Of a stretch of DNA of 64,000 nt, positions 54,403 through 64,000 are shown one piece after another. Position numbers and translations under genes: made by a program. How positions within the stretch are numbered: position 1 is the stretch's first letter; the number at the start of each line of letters is the position of its first letter. This DNA comes from Chelonoidis abingdonii. Taxonomy: Eukaryota; Chordata; Testudines; Testudinidae. The stretch lies in NCBI RefSeq assembly GCF_003597395.2, contig NC_133771.1, positions 136,243,869 to 136,307,868 of the forward strand, written 5' to 3'. The notes below the pieces were generated by a model. That model searched no databases, was not told where the DNA came from, and saw only the letters and a program-made list of their open reading frames with translations.

Positions 54403-56480
54403 TCTCTGACATTTCTCAAGCACCTATCATTATAGGGAAAATCTCCCCCATCAGCTGGAGTGCTGTGTATAATTAGTACAGTTAAATAGTCCATGCATTT
54501 TTACCATCATTCTAGGTAGGAGCTTTCTTGGAGACATGAAAGAGGAGATTATCTCCTCAGGAGTAAAGAATACATGAGCTAAAGTGGTTGCTTTATGTAA
54601 AAGCCAGCCACACTTTATCTTCACTGCATTCACATTAGACTGAATGTAAATAAGTAAATAAGCTGCCCTTGATTCTTATGAAAGGAAGGGTGTATAAGCC
54701 ATATAATGAAAACAACATGCAGGCAGCATAGTGACAATGTCATTAACGCAATAGGAACAATTCTTGACCTGTTTTACACTGGCTGCTCTCCAGACTGAAA
54801 GGGCCAGAAGGGACAGTGACATTCCATAACTTTATAAAGATGTGGTTGAATATTAGCCCCTTCTTTCTCAGATGTTGTCTTTTAGCTTTTTCTGGGCTTT
54901 AGGGTAACTGGAGTCAAAATAGTGACAGCACCTTATGAGATGGAACCCTTGATCAGCTCTTGGCCTCACCAGAGCAGGTAAAACCATTGGAGTTACCGTG
55001 GGGAAAAAATCAGAGACCTCTTTAGGGACACTGATTAGAGCCTCCAGGCTGTTAAATCCTATCTGTTTCTCTCTCACTCATGCACTGTGTTCCAGCCTCT
55101 TGGATCAGCAAGCCCAGCTCTGCATGTCTCCTTTGCACTGCTGGCCTGTCTGTTTATAACCTCTGGGGACCTTGAAACAGTCAGGTATGATGTCCCTGTG
55201 CCATTATTAGCCATGGAGCCTTATGCTGTACTCACACAGCTAAAATGTTTGCACAGATGTCAGAGCTTGGAGCTGAAATTATCCATTGTTTACCCTCTTC
55301 TCTTTACTTTTATCTCTTGGCCAAATTAGTCCCTGGTGGGTTGTCAATGGAGTTACACTCAGGATTCATCTGGCCGTCTATCACTCTCTACTGGAAAATT
55401 GTGTTTTGTTTTGTTTTCCAGTAAGTATTCTTCATTATCTCTCTTCTTTGTCCTTCCTTGGTATTCTAACTAGATAACATTAAGAGAGAGCCCCAGCCTA
55501 GCCAGGGGTGTGGTTTGGTCGCTTCACAGGTGGAGCTGGGGGAAGACAATCATCTGGTACTGGGAGACAAATAACTACTCCCACATCTTGTTGAGCCCCA
55601 GCCCTTCCAAGGGAAGCCAAGACAATGGAAGTATGAATAGATCATCTGGTGACAGGTGCTTGAAAAGCCTGTGATAACTGTGCTTTGAGCAACCACTGGT
55701 ATGAGCTGTGGGAAGGGACTTGCATGTGAAGTTGTGCAGAACTGATCTGGTTGTTGGCTTATTTTGGCTCGCGTAATGTCTGAGCAGAGACATTCTCCTC
55801 CAGTGAAGCATCACTTGTAGTGCTAAAGCAAATCTGCTTGCTCAGTAAGGAGCCACCTCTACACTAGAATCTCTGCAATGCGAGGGGTATGGATAAACAT
55901 GGTAGCCCTTGGTGTACTTCTGTCCTTCAGCGCTCATGAGACTGAGCCATGTCCCCAAAGCATGATGGAGCCTTAAGCATTGCAGGGCTGCAGTCTGTCC
56001 TGTTAAATGGGAGAATCCAAAGGCAGTTCTTCTGAGCCCCATGTCTTAACAGGGGCCCCAAGGCAAAGCATTAGTGTGAGTGGAAGCTTAACCCCACCTC
56101 TGCAGCCAATGGCTGGATTATTAGACTATGCCTTAAGTGGCTTTCAGTGGGGTCCATCTCTGTCCTTGCATACCAGTCTCACCCAAGCACATCAGTCAGT
56201 GCCAGTGTGGAATTTTTCCAGTCCGATAGGTGTTCCATGGACCCACAGGGCGGCTAGTGTGAGTGCACCAGTCCCTTGCTGGAGGAACCAAACACTCAGA
56301 TTCCTGAATGGGAAATGGCTCAACATTGGAATTTCCTCCATCCCTCTCCTTGTGTGCCCTGGAATGGGCAGGGGAAGTGCAGTTCAGGGGCTGAGTGAGC
56401 AGATCCACCCCGGGAATGGAGTCCTACTGGCTCCAAATGGTCCATGCTTGTGAAATGTGCACACTATGCTCTGAACAGGG
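54403..56480. other. Intergenic, no gene recognised
   Basis: No exon with family resemblance was found. Part of 56040-56480 may already be decayed DIRS sequence. Confidence 0.35.
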
Positions 56481-56699
56481 TGTATATATGTATCCTGTCC
56501 TCCCTGCCAGGAACTGGAATGCACTTCACTCTACTCTGACTGCAGTGATTTAAGGGCAGGACACCTGGGGGCTTATTCCCATCATTCCCAAACAGGGATT
56601 TCCCTTTCTAGCCATGGGGACAGCAGCCCTTCTCAGGGAGGAGAAGGAGTGACTGCTTCTATGTGGAATCCTTAACATGACCAAGGCTTTCAGGGCACT

Positions 56700-56830
56700 T
56701 GCTTCTGACTACAGACATGTAACAATTAACACCATCAAACAGAAATGTGCCTGCAATATTCATTTCACTGCCAACCATGTGCCTGGGCGTAAGAGTGGCA
56801 TAGCCAATGTTCTCTTGATTGCCAGTTGAG
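56700..56830 (+). pseudogene. DIRS RNase H C-terminal remnant
   Basis: INTIKQKCACNIHFTANHVP then GRKSGIANVL corresponds to the end of the DIRS RNase H, usually FTARHVPG..N..ADALSR. The terminal ADALSR is altered to ANVLL. Confidence 0.55.
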
Positions 56831-57196
56831 AGATTCTGAGCACTAGCACTGGAGGCTAAGGATGTGCCAGAATAGAGGCTGGCAGCCCTATGGAATCTTG
56901 CTTGCTAGAAGCAGTATCCATGGCCAAGGGAGCAACTGCACCATGCACCCTTTTAGCATACACAATGGTGTGGAAGGAGTATCAGGGAGGCTGAGGGTCT
57001 ACCCACGGCCTGTCCTATACCAGAACCCCCAACTTGGCAGTTCATGGTTTTGTCATAGCTAACCAGTTATCCAGGGTCGCCTTTTACTGCAGGTCATCCA
57101 GAGCCCTATTAGGAATTCATAAGCCAAAGAATTCGAGAGGGTTGGGCCTAGGCTACAAGGATATGAAGCAATGCCAGAAAGCCAGTGACCAGCTCC

Positions 57197-58375
57197 TTAA
57201 GTAGGGTGGCTGGGCAATGCCAGGCCCATGCCCAGAAGGGGCCCCAGCCTGCTCTGCTTGCACTGTGGTCTGAGATACTGCCAGCCCACTGTCTCCCCAC
57301 GCCACCCACCACTTGCTTTTCTCGGCCTACCCACTGGCCAGCCGAGGGCTCCTCTTCACCTCCTGGCCCCACTCGATGGCTTCTCTCTGCCTCCTGGTCC
57401 GCCCAGTGCACCTCCGGCTCCGGGCATCCTCTACTTCCACCACCTGTGGGGCCCCACCTGTCTCCCTGGAGCTGAGCTGCCTGGGACCGGTGCAGAAGCC
57501 TGGCCTGTCTCAGCCAGTTTGGGGGGTGAGGGAGGGAGGGGACAGTATGAGGAGCTTGGCTGATCCCCTCCAGGCAAGTGGGTCCCTAGGGAGCCTGGCT
57601 GGGGCAGTCCCTGGCCTGGCTGATCGCGCCACTCCCAAAGGGCCAGACTGATTCCCCGCCCCGGAACCAGCCCTTGCTGTGCTGTCGGCTCAGCCTGGCA
57701 GACACAGTCGCCTCCCAGCGGGCTGGTGAGTGTGGCCGGGAGGTAGGGCATGGGGGAGTGGGTCTCTGGTGGACATGAGCGGGGTGCTGGGCTGTGAGAG
57801 GGCAGGGAAGATCTGTGTGTTGGGGCACTAGGGAGTGAAGGTTCTGTGTGGGGTGCTGGGCAGTTGTGGTGGGGCTGTGGGTGGGGAGCTGGGTAGGGGT
57901 GGTGGTGTGCACAAAAGATTAATCCAGCCCTGTGGCTGGGTGCCTGGTTTTCAACTGGAAAGTCTGGTTGAAATGGGGACCTCAGTATCTGGTCAGATCT
58001 ACTAACTGGACACCTGGTTACTGCAGGCGGGGTAGGTGGGGAGGCAACAAATCATCACCTGTTCAAGCCTCTACTCAACTGGGCCAATCTCCTACCTTTG
58101 TCAGGTAGCTGCAGCTTGCAGCCCTGGCTCTGTAGGCAGGTTCCTCCCAACCCAGGCAGAGGTGGGGTGGGAGAGGGGAGAACAGTGAGTGACAGGGGGA
58201 GGGAGAAAGATGAAGGAATGGGGGCAGGGCCTCAGAGAGAAGGGGCAGGGCAGGTGTGAGGCCTGGGGAAAGGAGCGGGGCAGGTGTGGGTCCTCAGGGG
58301 AAAGGGGCAGGGAAGGAGAGGTTCCAGCACTCCTGCTGGAGTGTCTAGTTTTTAAATATTACAAAATTGGCAACC
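57197..58375 (-). mobile_element. GC-rich dispersed turtle repeat inserted in the DIRS element
   Basis: Read from 58375 on the minus strand it begins AGGGTTGCCAATTTTGTAAT, the start of a very common chelonian repeat. The opposite end (TAGGGTGGCTGGGCAATGCC) is a weak inverted match. It interrupts the DIRS recombinase, whose coding sequence resumes at about 58379. It contains tandem GGGGCAGGGC-type runs (58189-58320). The class is unknown. Confidence 0.6.
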
Positions 58376-58378
58376 CTC

Positions 58379-58905
58379 TCCGTAGGCAATTAGTTGAGGT
58401 TTTTCCTCAGATTTTCTTTTCAGGGGGTGAGGCTGTACTCTTGAAGGCAGCCTTTCTGTTGGCTTTCTTTGGGGTCTTCTGCATCAGTGAGGTGTTCGCT
58501 TCAGCCAAAGGAGACTCTTCAGAGTGGGCTCTCGAACTATAGGACGTGCAGCGGGAAGGTGACTCTCTATGGCTTAAGGCCCACAGATCAAAAACCGATC
58601 AGGTGGGGATGGGAGGCTGTCGCTCTGCACTGCTCTGGTGAGGGGCACCTATGTCTTGTATGGGCTCTATGGGCACATATGGCTCAATGGTCACATGGTG
58701 AGGTTCCCCTGTTCCTGCCTGGGGGACTGTTCCTTCCTAACCAAATTCCAGTTTGTGGGAGTGTTTATGAAAGGACTGGCATTCTTGGACTTGCCATCGG
58801 GAGAGTATTGCTCTCACTTGTTCAGTATATGGGCTACAATAGCGGCTACCCTGTCAGGTCTGGGACATCAGAGGTCCAAGCTACAGTGTGTGGGTGATCC
58901 AGGGC
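58379..58905 (+). pseudogene. DIRS tyrosine recombinase remnant
   Basis: LLKAAFLLAFFGVFCISEV (58439-58495) corresponds to the first catalytic box, where Arg of FRISEL is now Cys. LFLPGGLFLTKFQF-like and GEYCSHLFSI-like residues (58715-58850) correspond to the HxxR box, where Arg is now Ser. A stop follows the first box. Catalysis is lost. Confidence 0.65.
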
Positions 58906-59036
58906 TTATAAATCCTATGTGCAGGTACCTGAGGGGAGGCTGACACAGGTGGGGGGCCACAAGCACCACATGTTTTAACCACATCTGCTTTCTTCCCCAT
59001 GCCTATCATACAGAATGTACTGGAGCATGCCTGTGG

Positions 59037-59300
59037 GTGAGGACATGGATTAGCGGGCACAGCACTGCGCACTGGGCTTTCAAGAGAGCATTTAATTCCG
59101 CAAGGGGCTCACAGCTGGGCTTCAAGCTGGTGCAAATTTTGTCTTGGTGCAGCAGCAGATGGAGCATACACTGGGACCATCTCATGCCTCTTTTGCATGG
59201 ACTGGTGCCCCATGAGTACACACCAGATATCACTGTTAGCCACCTAGGGGAGAACGACCTGAGAATACGCTCTGGGCTCCAGCTGATTTGGAAGTTCTAA
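59037..59300 (+). pseudogene. DIRS SGNH-hydrolase-like domain remnant
   Basis: An 87-codon open stretch has GHSTAHWAFKRA at the N-side and VSHLGENDL, the block III GxND motif of SGNH/GDSL hydrolases. The catalytic Ser block (usually GHSxxxW) is retained as GHSTAHW. The last part with Asp/His is not seen. Confidence 0.6.
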
Positions 59301-59699
59301 GAGGGCTATTGGACTGTGGGTGGACATGGTTTCCTGGCATGGGGATAGTATAGTTGGAGATATCAGCTCACAGGGTTTGGCAGACAACCCATGGCAATCC
59401 ACGCATGGAAAAGGTGGGAGCCAACTGGAAAGTACTGACATAGCTGGAGTCCTGAAGCGACTCAGTTTAAAGCCCAGAGTGTGGCTGAGCTTTATTGAGA
59501 GGACAGAATGCACCTGCAGGTGCCAATTTGTTCCTGGATGATCTCGGTATTGGGTTGGACAAACTTCTGGGTAGCCCCTGTGAAATGGGTTGGAGGCAGC
59601 CATGCTGATGCTGGCTTCTTCTCGTGGCCAGTGCCCAGTGCAGGAACTCACTGATTTAGCCTCCAGATCCAATAAAGTAACATAGTGGGCATCCAGGGG

Positions 59700-60440
59700 G
59701 CATCTCCTTATGAGCAAGGGGCATTGTGTCTACCCCCCTTGTGGCAAATGTGAACCAGGGGCTGGGGGAACCATCCCGCCAATACATTTCAGAGTGGTGC
59801 TGGCTGGGGGTCAAGGCCCCCTCTTGCCTCAACCCCGCAAAAGAGGGAGGGATGCTAGTAGAGACCCTCCTCATGTGATGATTGGTAGGAGCCCCCAAGA
59901 ACTGGGAAAGGATCAACCAGGTGTGAGTGACTATCCCCCAGTGGGCCCCAGGATGTAATTTGACTTATAAAGTTGCAGCCTGGCTAAAACCCATATCACA
60001 TGTCCTTGCCTCCTTCCATGCAGTGAGCTCACCAATGAACAAACCCAGTTTAGGAACACCAGACACAGATGTGTTCTTGTGTGAAAAGCAATTGCACTGT
60101 AACTGTTGTCACCTATGTCTGTAACTTTAGCATTAATGAGTGTAGTTAATTATCACTGGGTCAGCAAAGCAAGGGCCCAATATTGATCTTTCAGCTATTG
60201 AGTGTCTCCATCTAAGCAGGTTGGTTGGTCCTAGGCACAAACATGTTTGTATAATGTTTTGCACTTCCATAAACACCTTTCAGTCACGTCTCATAGTGCT
60301 TTGGAAAGACTAACAGCTTAACACACTTGCCTTGTTAGGGAAAGTGATATTAACACCCTTTTCATTGCCTCTCTTCTTGCATCATCAGCTGTGTAAAGCA
60401 GAAGTCAAACAGCATCAATCATCCCTACGCAGGGCTCATT
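59700..60440. other. Intergenic, no feature recognised
   Basis: No gene or clear repeat was found. Confidence 0.4.
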
Positions 60441-60444
60441 TTTC

Positions 60445-60605
60445 CAGGTCTTTTCTATTCCCATTTTACAGATGGGAAAATTGAGGCATAGAGAAATTAA
60501 GCCACTTCCGTAAAGTTACAAAAGCTCATGACAGAGCCAGGAATAGAACCCAGCTCGCATGACACCCAATCTTGTGCTTTAGCTAAAAACCCATCCAGCT
60601 CCTTG
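60445..60605 (-). repeat. MIR-like SINE, antisense
   Basis: CCCATTTTACAGATGGGAAAATTGAGGC and the antisense box B GGAATAGAACC (60540-60550) are typical of a MIR on the minus strand. It is fairly well preserved. Confidence 0.7.
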
Positions 60606-60609
60606 GTGG

Positions 60610-61870
60610 CTGCTAGTGAAATGGACAGTTCACTTCTGTTTGAATAATGCTTAGCTTTACCTTACACCTCAGATAAATATGCATGAGGATGATCTCTTCT
60701 TGTTCTTTAAACCGAGCTTCTCTTTAGATCAGTGTCTTGTTATTTCTTGAATTCTCTACATGAAGTGGCCCCCAACTGTAGCCATTTCTTTCTAGTATAG
60801 CTTTAAAGTGAATTTAGTGCAAAAGGGAAAATATCAGGTTGACTTGCTCCATGGCAAAGTCCTCTGCTTCCGCAGAACAGGTACTGATCCAGCATGGGCA
60901 AACTTCTCTCCTTTTCTGAAGGGGAGCACCTCTGGAAGCCAAGAACATTTTAATTCTCTGTGCTCATTGAGTTCTACGTCTCCCTGATGAGGTTCGTCAG
61001 CAAAGTTATCAATTGCCGTAGGGGTCTTGGTGACCACCAGCTCATTGCACACAAGTCAGCAAACACACTTCAGGAATGGGATTGGGCCTCAGAATGTAAC
61101 AGTTTTTGGTCACTAGCGGTCTAGGGTGGATTCAAACCAGCTACTTAGAGATGAAAGGTTTTGTAATACAAGCCCCCAAAGCTATCCAGTTCCTGCTGGT
61201 GGGTAAATACCTCAAAATACACAATGTAAGATACAAATGTCAGGTCTCTCTCATCACAAATTGTTCATGAATAGAGCACGATTTTCTCAGACATATTTGC
61301 TACTCAAGATCATTCTTCCAAGAATCCTTTGTGAACACCTCTCCATCAGCTCTTGGGAGAATCCATCATCTGAAATTCAGGTGGCTTTAATCAGACGTGC
61401 AAGTCACATGGTGTATATATCTCTTCCCTGAGTGGAAGAGTTTTTAACTTTCAGAATCAAATCTCTGGAACCAAAGTGTGTGATCACAAATTTGAAATTT
61501 GTTTTCCAAGAGAATAGCTGCAACTGTCACTTATGATCCACTGTTTTTGTGATCATTCTTGTTGAGAGACTAGTTTGCTACAATATTTGTACATAGAGAA
61601 TGCAAAAGGGACACAAACATAGCTGAAGTGAATTCATTAAAAAATGTGACTAGTCACAGAATATTGATTGCAGTGTTTGATCAGTGCTATTTATAGCCAT
61701 CTCTATCTTTCTATGAGCAATTATGCTGCCTGTGTTGACTTTTCTCATCACCAAGGCGGCAAGAAAGGCTCATGACAAGATATAGAAACCTTCACATGAA
61801 TATATTAGGGCAGAGAGCAACTTGTAATACTGTATGTGAGCCCTCTCTCCTTCACCTAAACGTAGGTCTC
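60610..61870. other. Intergenic, no feature recognised
   Basis: AT-rich, short open frames only. No exon of CCSAP, the next gene in mammals, was recognised. Confidence 0.4.
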
Positions 61871-61875
61871 CTGTT

Positions 61876-61945
61876 TAATTATAGAGCTAGAGCTGGAAAA
61901 GAATATTAGGTCATCTAGTCCATCCCTATGCCAGGGCAGGAACTG
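61876..61945 (-). mobile_element. CR1 LINE 3' end fragment
   Basis: GAGCTAGAGCTGGAAAAGAA followed by AGGTCATCTAGTCCATCCC is the antisense of the CR1 3' end. It is only about 70 bases long. Confidence 0.5.
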
Positions 61946-62387
61946 TAACAGTACAACCTCTTAGTATTCTGAGTAATGCTATATGCAGTAGGCCAAAAAA
62001 GCCAGTGTCAAGTAATGCTAACTTCATAGCAATGCTGATAGATATCAGAAGCCTCCACAATAGTCCTGTCCTGACTGAAACAGCAAGCAACAGATATACG
62101 TTTTGCCCTTCTTGGGGCTCCCTGGTGTCCTGCAGCTGTTGTCTCAGTCACACAGACGCTGTCAGGCTGAACACGTAGGTTAGGAACTCTGACTAAACAG
62201 AACCCTTTGGAAGGCAAAACTGCAAACCTGATGTACAGTAGGAGTAAGAGTGCTTAGCATGTGCAGCCAGCCAGCCGGGATCTTGATAAACCCAAAAGAA
62301 GATACACCATAAGACTTTAATCCTCTGTTCTTGTTGTATTTTCCAGACTGTTAGTCAAGCCACATGACTGATTTAGTGCCTCTCTCT

Positions 62388-62511
62388 TAGGGTGACCAGA
62401 TGTCCCGATTTTATAGGAACCGTCCGATATGTAGGGCTTTTTCTTATATAGGCTTCTCTTACCCCCCCTACTCCAGTCCTGATTTTTCACATTTGCTATC
62501 TGGTGACCCTA
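62388..62511. mobile_element. hAT-type MITE, TAGGGTGACCAGAT family, copy 4
   Basis: TAGGGTGACCAGATGTCCCG and TATCTGGTGACCCTA are inverted repeats. CTCTCTCT is duplicated exactly at 62380-62387 and 62512-62519, though a simple repeat could mimic this. It lies in the opposite orientation to the other copies. Confidence 0.85.
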
Positions 62512-63088
62512 CTCTCTCTAGCTACAGATATACACATAAATCTGTGGACGCCAAAGAGTTAAAAATAAAGCCCATCCCTTTGTGGCTCATTTCATGTCCA
62601 TTTAAAGGTGTGACATGCTTTTCATGTATCCTAATGCATTTCCATTCTAATACTCCTCTGCCAGATCTGAGGAAGCGTCTTAGCAGTGGCATTTTGATCA
62701 CGACCTTTTTGTGATTTTTTTTTAACAATATGTATGTAGGATAGCTTCCCTTTTAAAGGCTGTTTCTGCAGGAGTGTGTTTGCCATCTATTTGTCTTGTT
62801 TTAAACTGTGTTTGCCAGCACATTTCTGATTCTTGCTGCTGCTACGTGTGTGGTGCCTGCTATCAAGTAAATTAGAGACACTGCCACACGTTCAGAAGGT
62901 AATTATTTTATGTATCTCGGCTGATGGTATAGCAAGACAGGGTCTATTTGCCGTTTTCTACAACAATGTGAATTTTTTCCATTATGACAGGTTTCAGAGG
63001 GGTAGCCCTGTTATTAGTCTGTATCAGCAAAAACAATGAGGACTCCTTGTGGCACTTTAGAGACTGACAAATTTATTTGGGCATAAGC

Positions 63089-63116
63089 TTTTGTGGAATA
63101 TAACCCACTTCATCAG
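63089..63116 (-). ncRNA. Hammerhead-like core with mutated GAAA
   Basis: On the minus strand CTGATGA is kept, but stem II has mismatches and GAAA has become AAAA. The core is therefore expected to be inactive. Confidence 0.45.
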
Positions 63117-63151
63117 ATACATGGAGTGGAAAATACAGAAGCAGGTGTGTG

Positions 63152-63178
63152 TATACACACACACACACATGTATATAG
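63152..63178. repeat. (CA)n microsatellite
   Basis: TATACACACACACACACATGTATA, a short dinucleotide tract inside the Penelope-like tail. Confidence 0.85.
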
Positions 63179-63827
63179 TACATGAGTTGCCTTGCCAAGT
63201 GCGGGAGTGAGTCTAATGAGACAATTCAATTAACAGTAGAATACCAAGGGAGGGGAAAAAAATCACTTTTGTAGTGGTAGAGGTGGCCCATTTCAAACAG
63301 TTGACAAGAAGGTGTGAGTAACAGTCGGGAAATTAGTATTGTAAAATTAGTTTTTTGTAATGACCCATCCACTCCAGTCTTTATTCAGGCCTAATTTGGT
63401 GGTGTCCAGTTGCAAATTAAATTCCAGTTCTGCAGTTTCACGTTGGAGTCTGTTTTTGAAGTTTTGTGTTGAAGAAATTCCCGACTTTTAGTCTGTTATT
63501 GAGTGACCCAGAAGAGGTTGAATGTGTTCTTCTACTGGTTTTGAATGGATAACATTCCTGATGTCGATTTGTGTCCATTTATTCTTTGTGGCAGACACTG
63601 TTTGTTTTGGCAATGTACATGGCAGAGGGGTGTGCTGGCACATGATGGCATATATCACATTGGTAGATATGCAGGTGAACAAGTCCCTGATGGTGTGGCT
63701 GATGTGGTTACGGTTCTATGATGGTGTCCCTTGAATAAATATGCAGACAGAGTTGGCACTGGGGTTTGTTGCAGGGTTTGGATCTTGGGTTAGCATTTTT
63801 GTTGTGTGGTGTGTATTTGCTGGTGAA

Positions 63828-64000
63828 GTTAAGAAACAGATTGACAGAGCCAGAAGGGTACCCAGAAGTCACCTATTACAAGACAGGCCCAACAAAGAAA
63901 GTAACAGAACATCACTAGCCATCACCTACAGCCTCCAACTAAAACCTCTCCAGTGCATCATCAAGGATCTACAACCTAACCTGAGGGACGATCCCTCACT
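63828..64000 (+). mobile_element. Penelope-like element, plus strand, runs off the window
   Basis: A frame open to the window end encodes RQIDRARRVPRSHLLQ near the left and PLQCIIKDLQPNLRDDPS near the edge, matching the coding segment upstream of the endonuclease seen at 53600. It is head-to-head with the minus-strand copy. Confidence 0.75.

Larger units (their letters stand above)
56500..59690 (+). mobile_element. DIRS-type tyrosine-recombinase retroelement, interrupted
   Basis: Three domains in DIRS order are recognisable on the + strand: an RNase H tail, a tyrosine recombinase and an SGNH-hydrolase-like domain. A 3' tail with AATAAA (59671-59676) follows. A GC-rich insertion (57197-58375) splits the recombinase. 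Stops and frameshifts are frequent. Vertebrate DIRS elements with a hydrolase domain are known. The reverse transcriptase is missing or too decayed to see. Confidence 0.7.
62986..63827 (-). mobile_element. Penelope-like element, minus strand, 5'-truncated
   Basis: The 3' tail begins at 62986 and runs through a broken hammerhead-like core. The minus strand frame 63682-63488 reads CISTNVIYAIMCQHTPLP, the GIY-YIG endonuclease start, then the usual C-terminal LLGHSITD. The cysteine motif lies near 63760. A (CA)n tract is at 63152-63170. Confidence 0.85.

Noticed and set aside
55087..55329. 80-codon open frame with hydrophobic start resembling a signal peptide
   Set aside because: No family resemblance, no splice signals in keeping and no neighbouring exon.
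57148..57912. Cluster of about 100-codon open frames
   Set aside because: They lie in the GC-rich repeat inserted in the DIRS element; composition artefacts.
27000..64000. CCSAP or another syntenic gene downstream of ACTA1
   Set aside because: I looked for its conserved segments and saw none; it probably lies beyond the window.

Overview
The window is vertebrate nuclear DNA, almost certainly from a turtle (Testudines). Two recognisable genes lie on the + strand. The repeats (Penelope-like elements, hAT and PIF/Harbinger elements, a DIRS element with an SGNH-hydrolase domain, CR1 ends, a GC-rich chelonian repeat) match what I know of chelonian genomes. No sequence search was run, so family names rest on motifs, termini, target-site duplications and memory.

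1-16.4 kb: the last seven coding exons of NUP133 (nuclear pore Y-complex scaffold), encoding about the final 261 residues, with a stop codon at 16263-16265 and an AATAAA signal at 16364. Earlier exons lie upstream of the window. The introns carry a dispersed GC-rich repeat, a Penelope-like element with an inverted 3' end, a TA-flanked MITE packed with TTTAAA motifs, SINE pieces and several small hAT-type MITEs.

16.4-22 kb: intergenic, with little recognisable structure. 22-27 kb: the complete skeletal alpha-actin gene ACTA1, with a CpG-island promoter (CArG boxes, M-CAT, TATA), a non-coding exon 1 and six coding exons giving 377 residues. NUP133 followed by ACTA1 on the same strand is the arrangement known in other amniotes.

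27-64 kb: no host gene was found. It is largely a graveyard of mobile elements: hAT MITEs with perfect 8-bp duplications, a 100-N assembly gap followed by a frame-broken Ty3/Gypsy element, an LTR-type repeat, two PIF/Harbinger elements, a minus-strand LTR element with a tRNA-Pro-like primer site, a Penelope-like element, a DIRS-type tyrosine-recombinase element split by a GC-rich insertion, and a head-to-head pair of Penelope-like elements at the right edge.

The most interesting non-gene signal is a recurring hammerhead-ribozyme core (CTGANGA, hairpin, GAAA) at the ends of the Penelope-like elements, present in both intact and broken forms.
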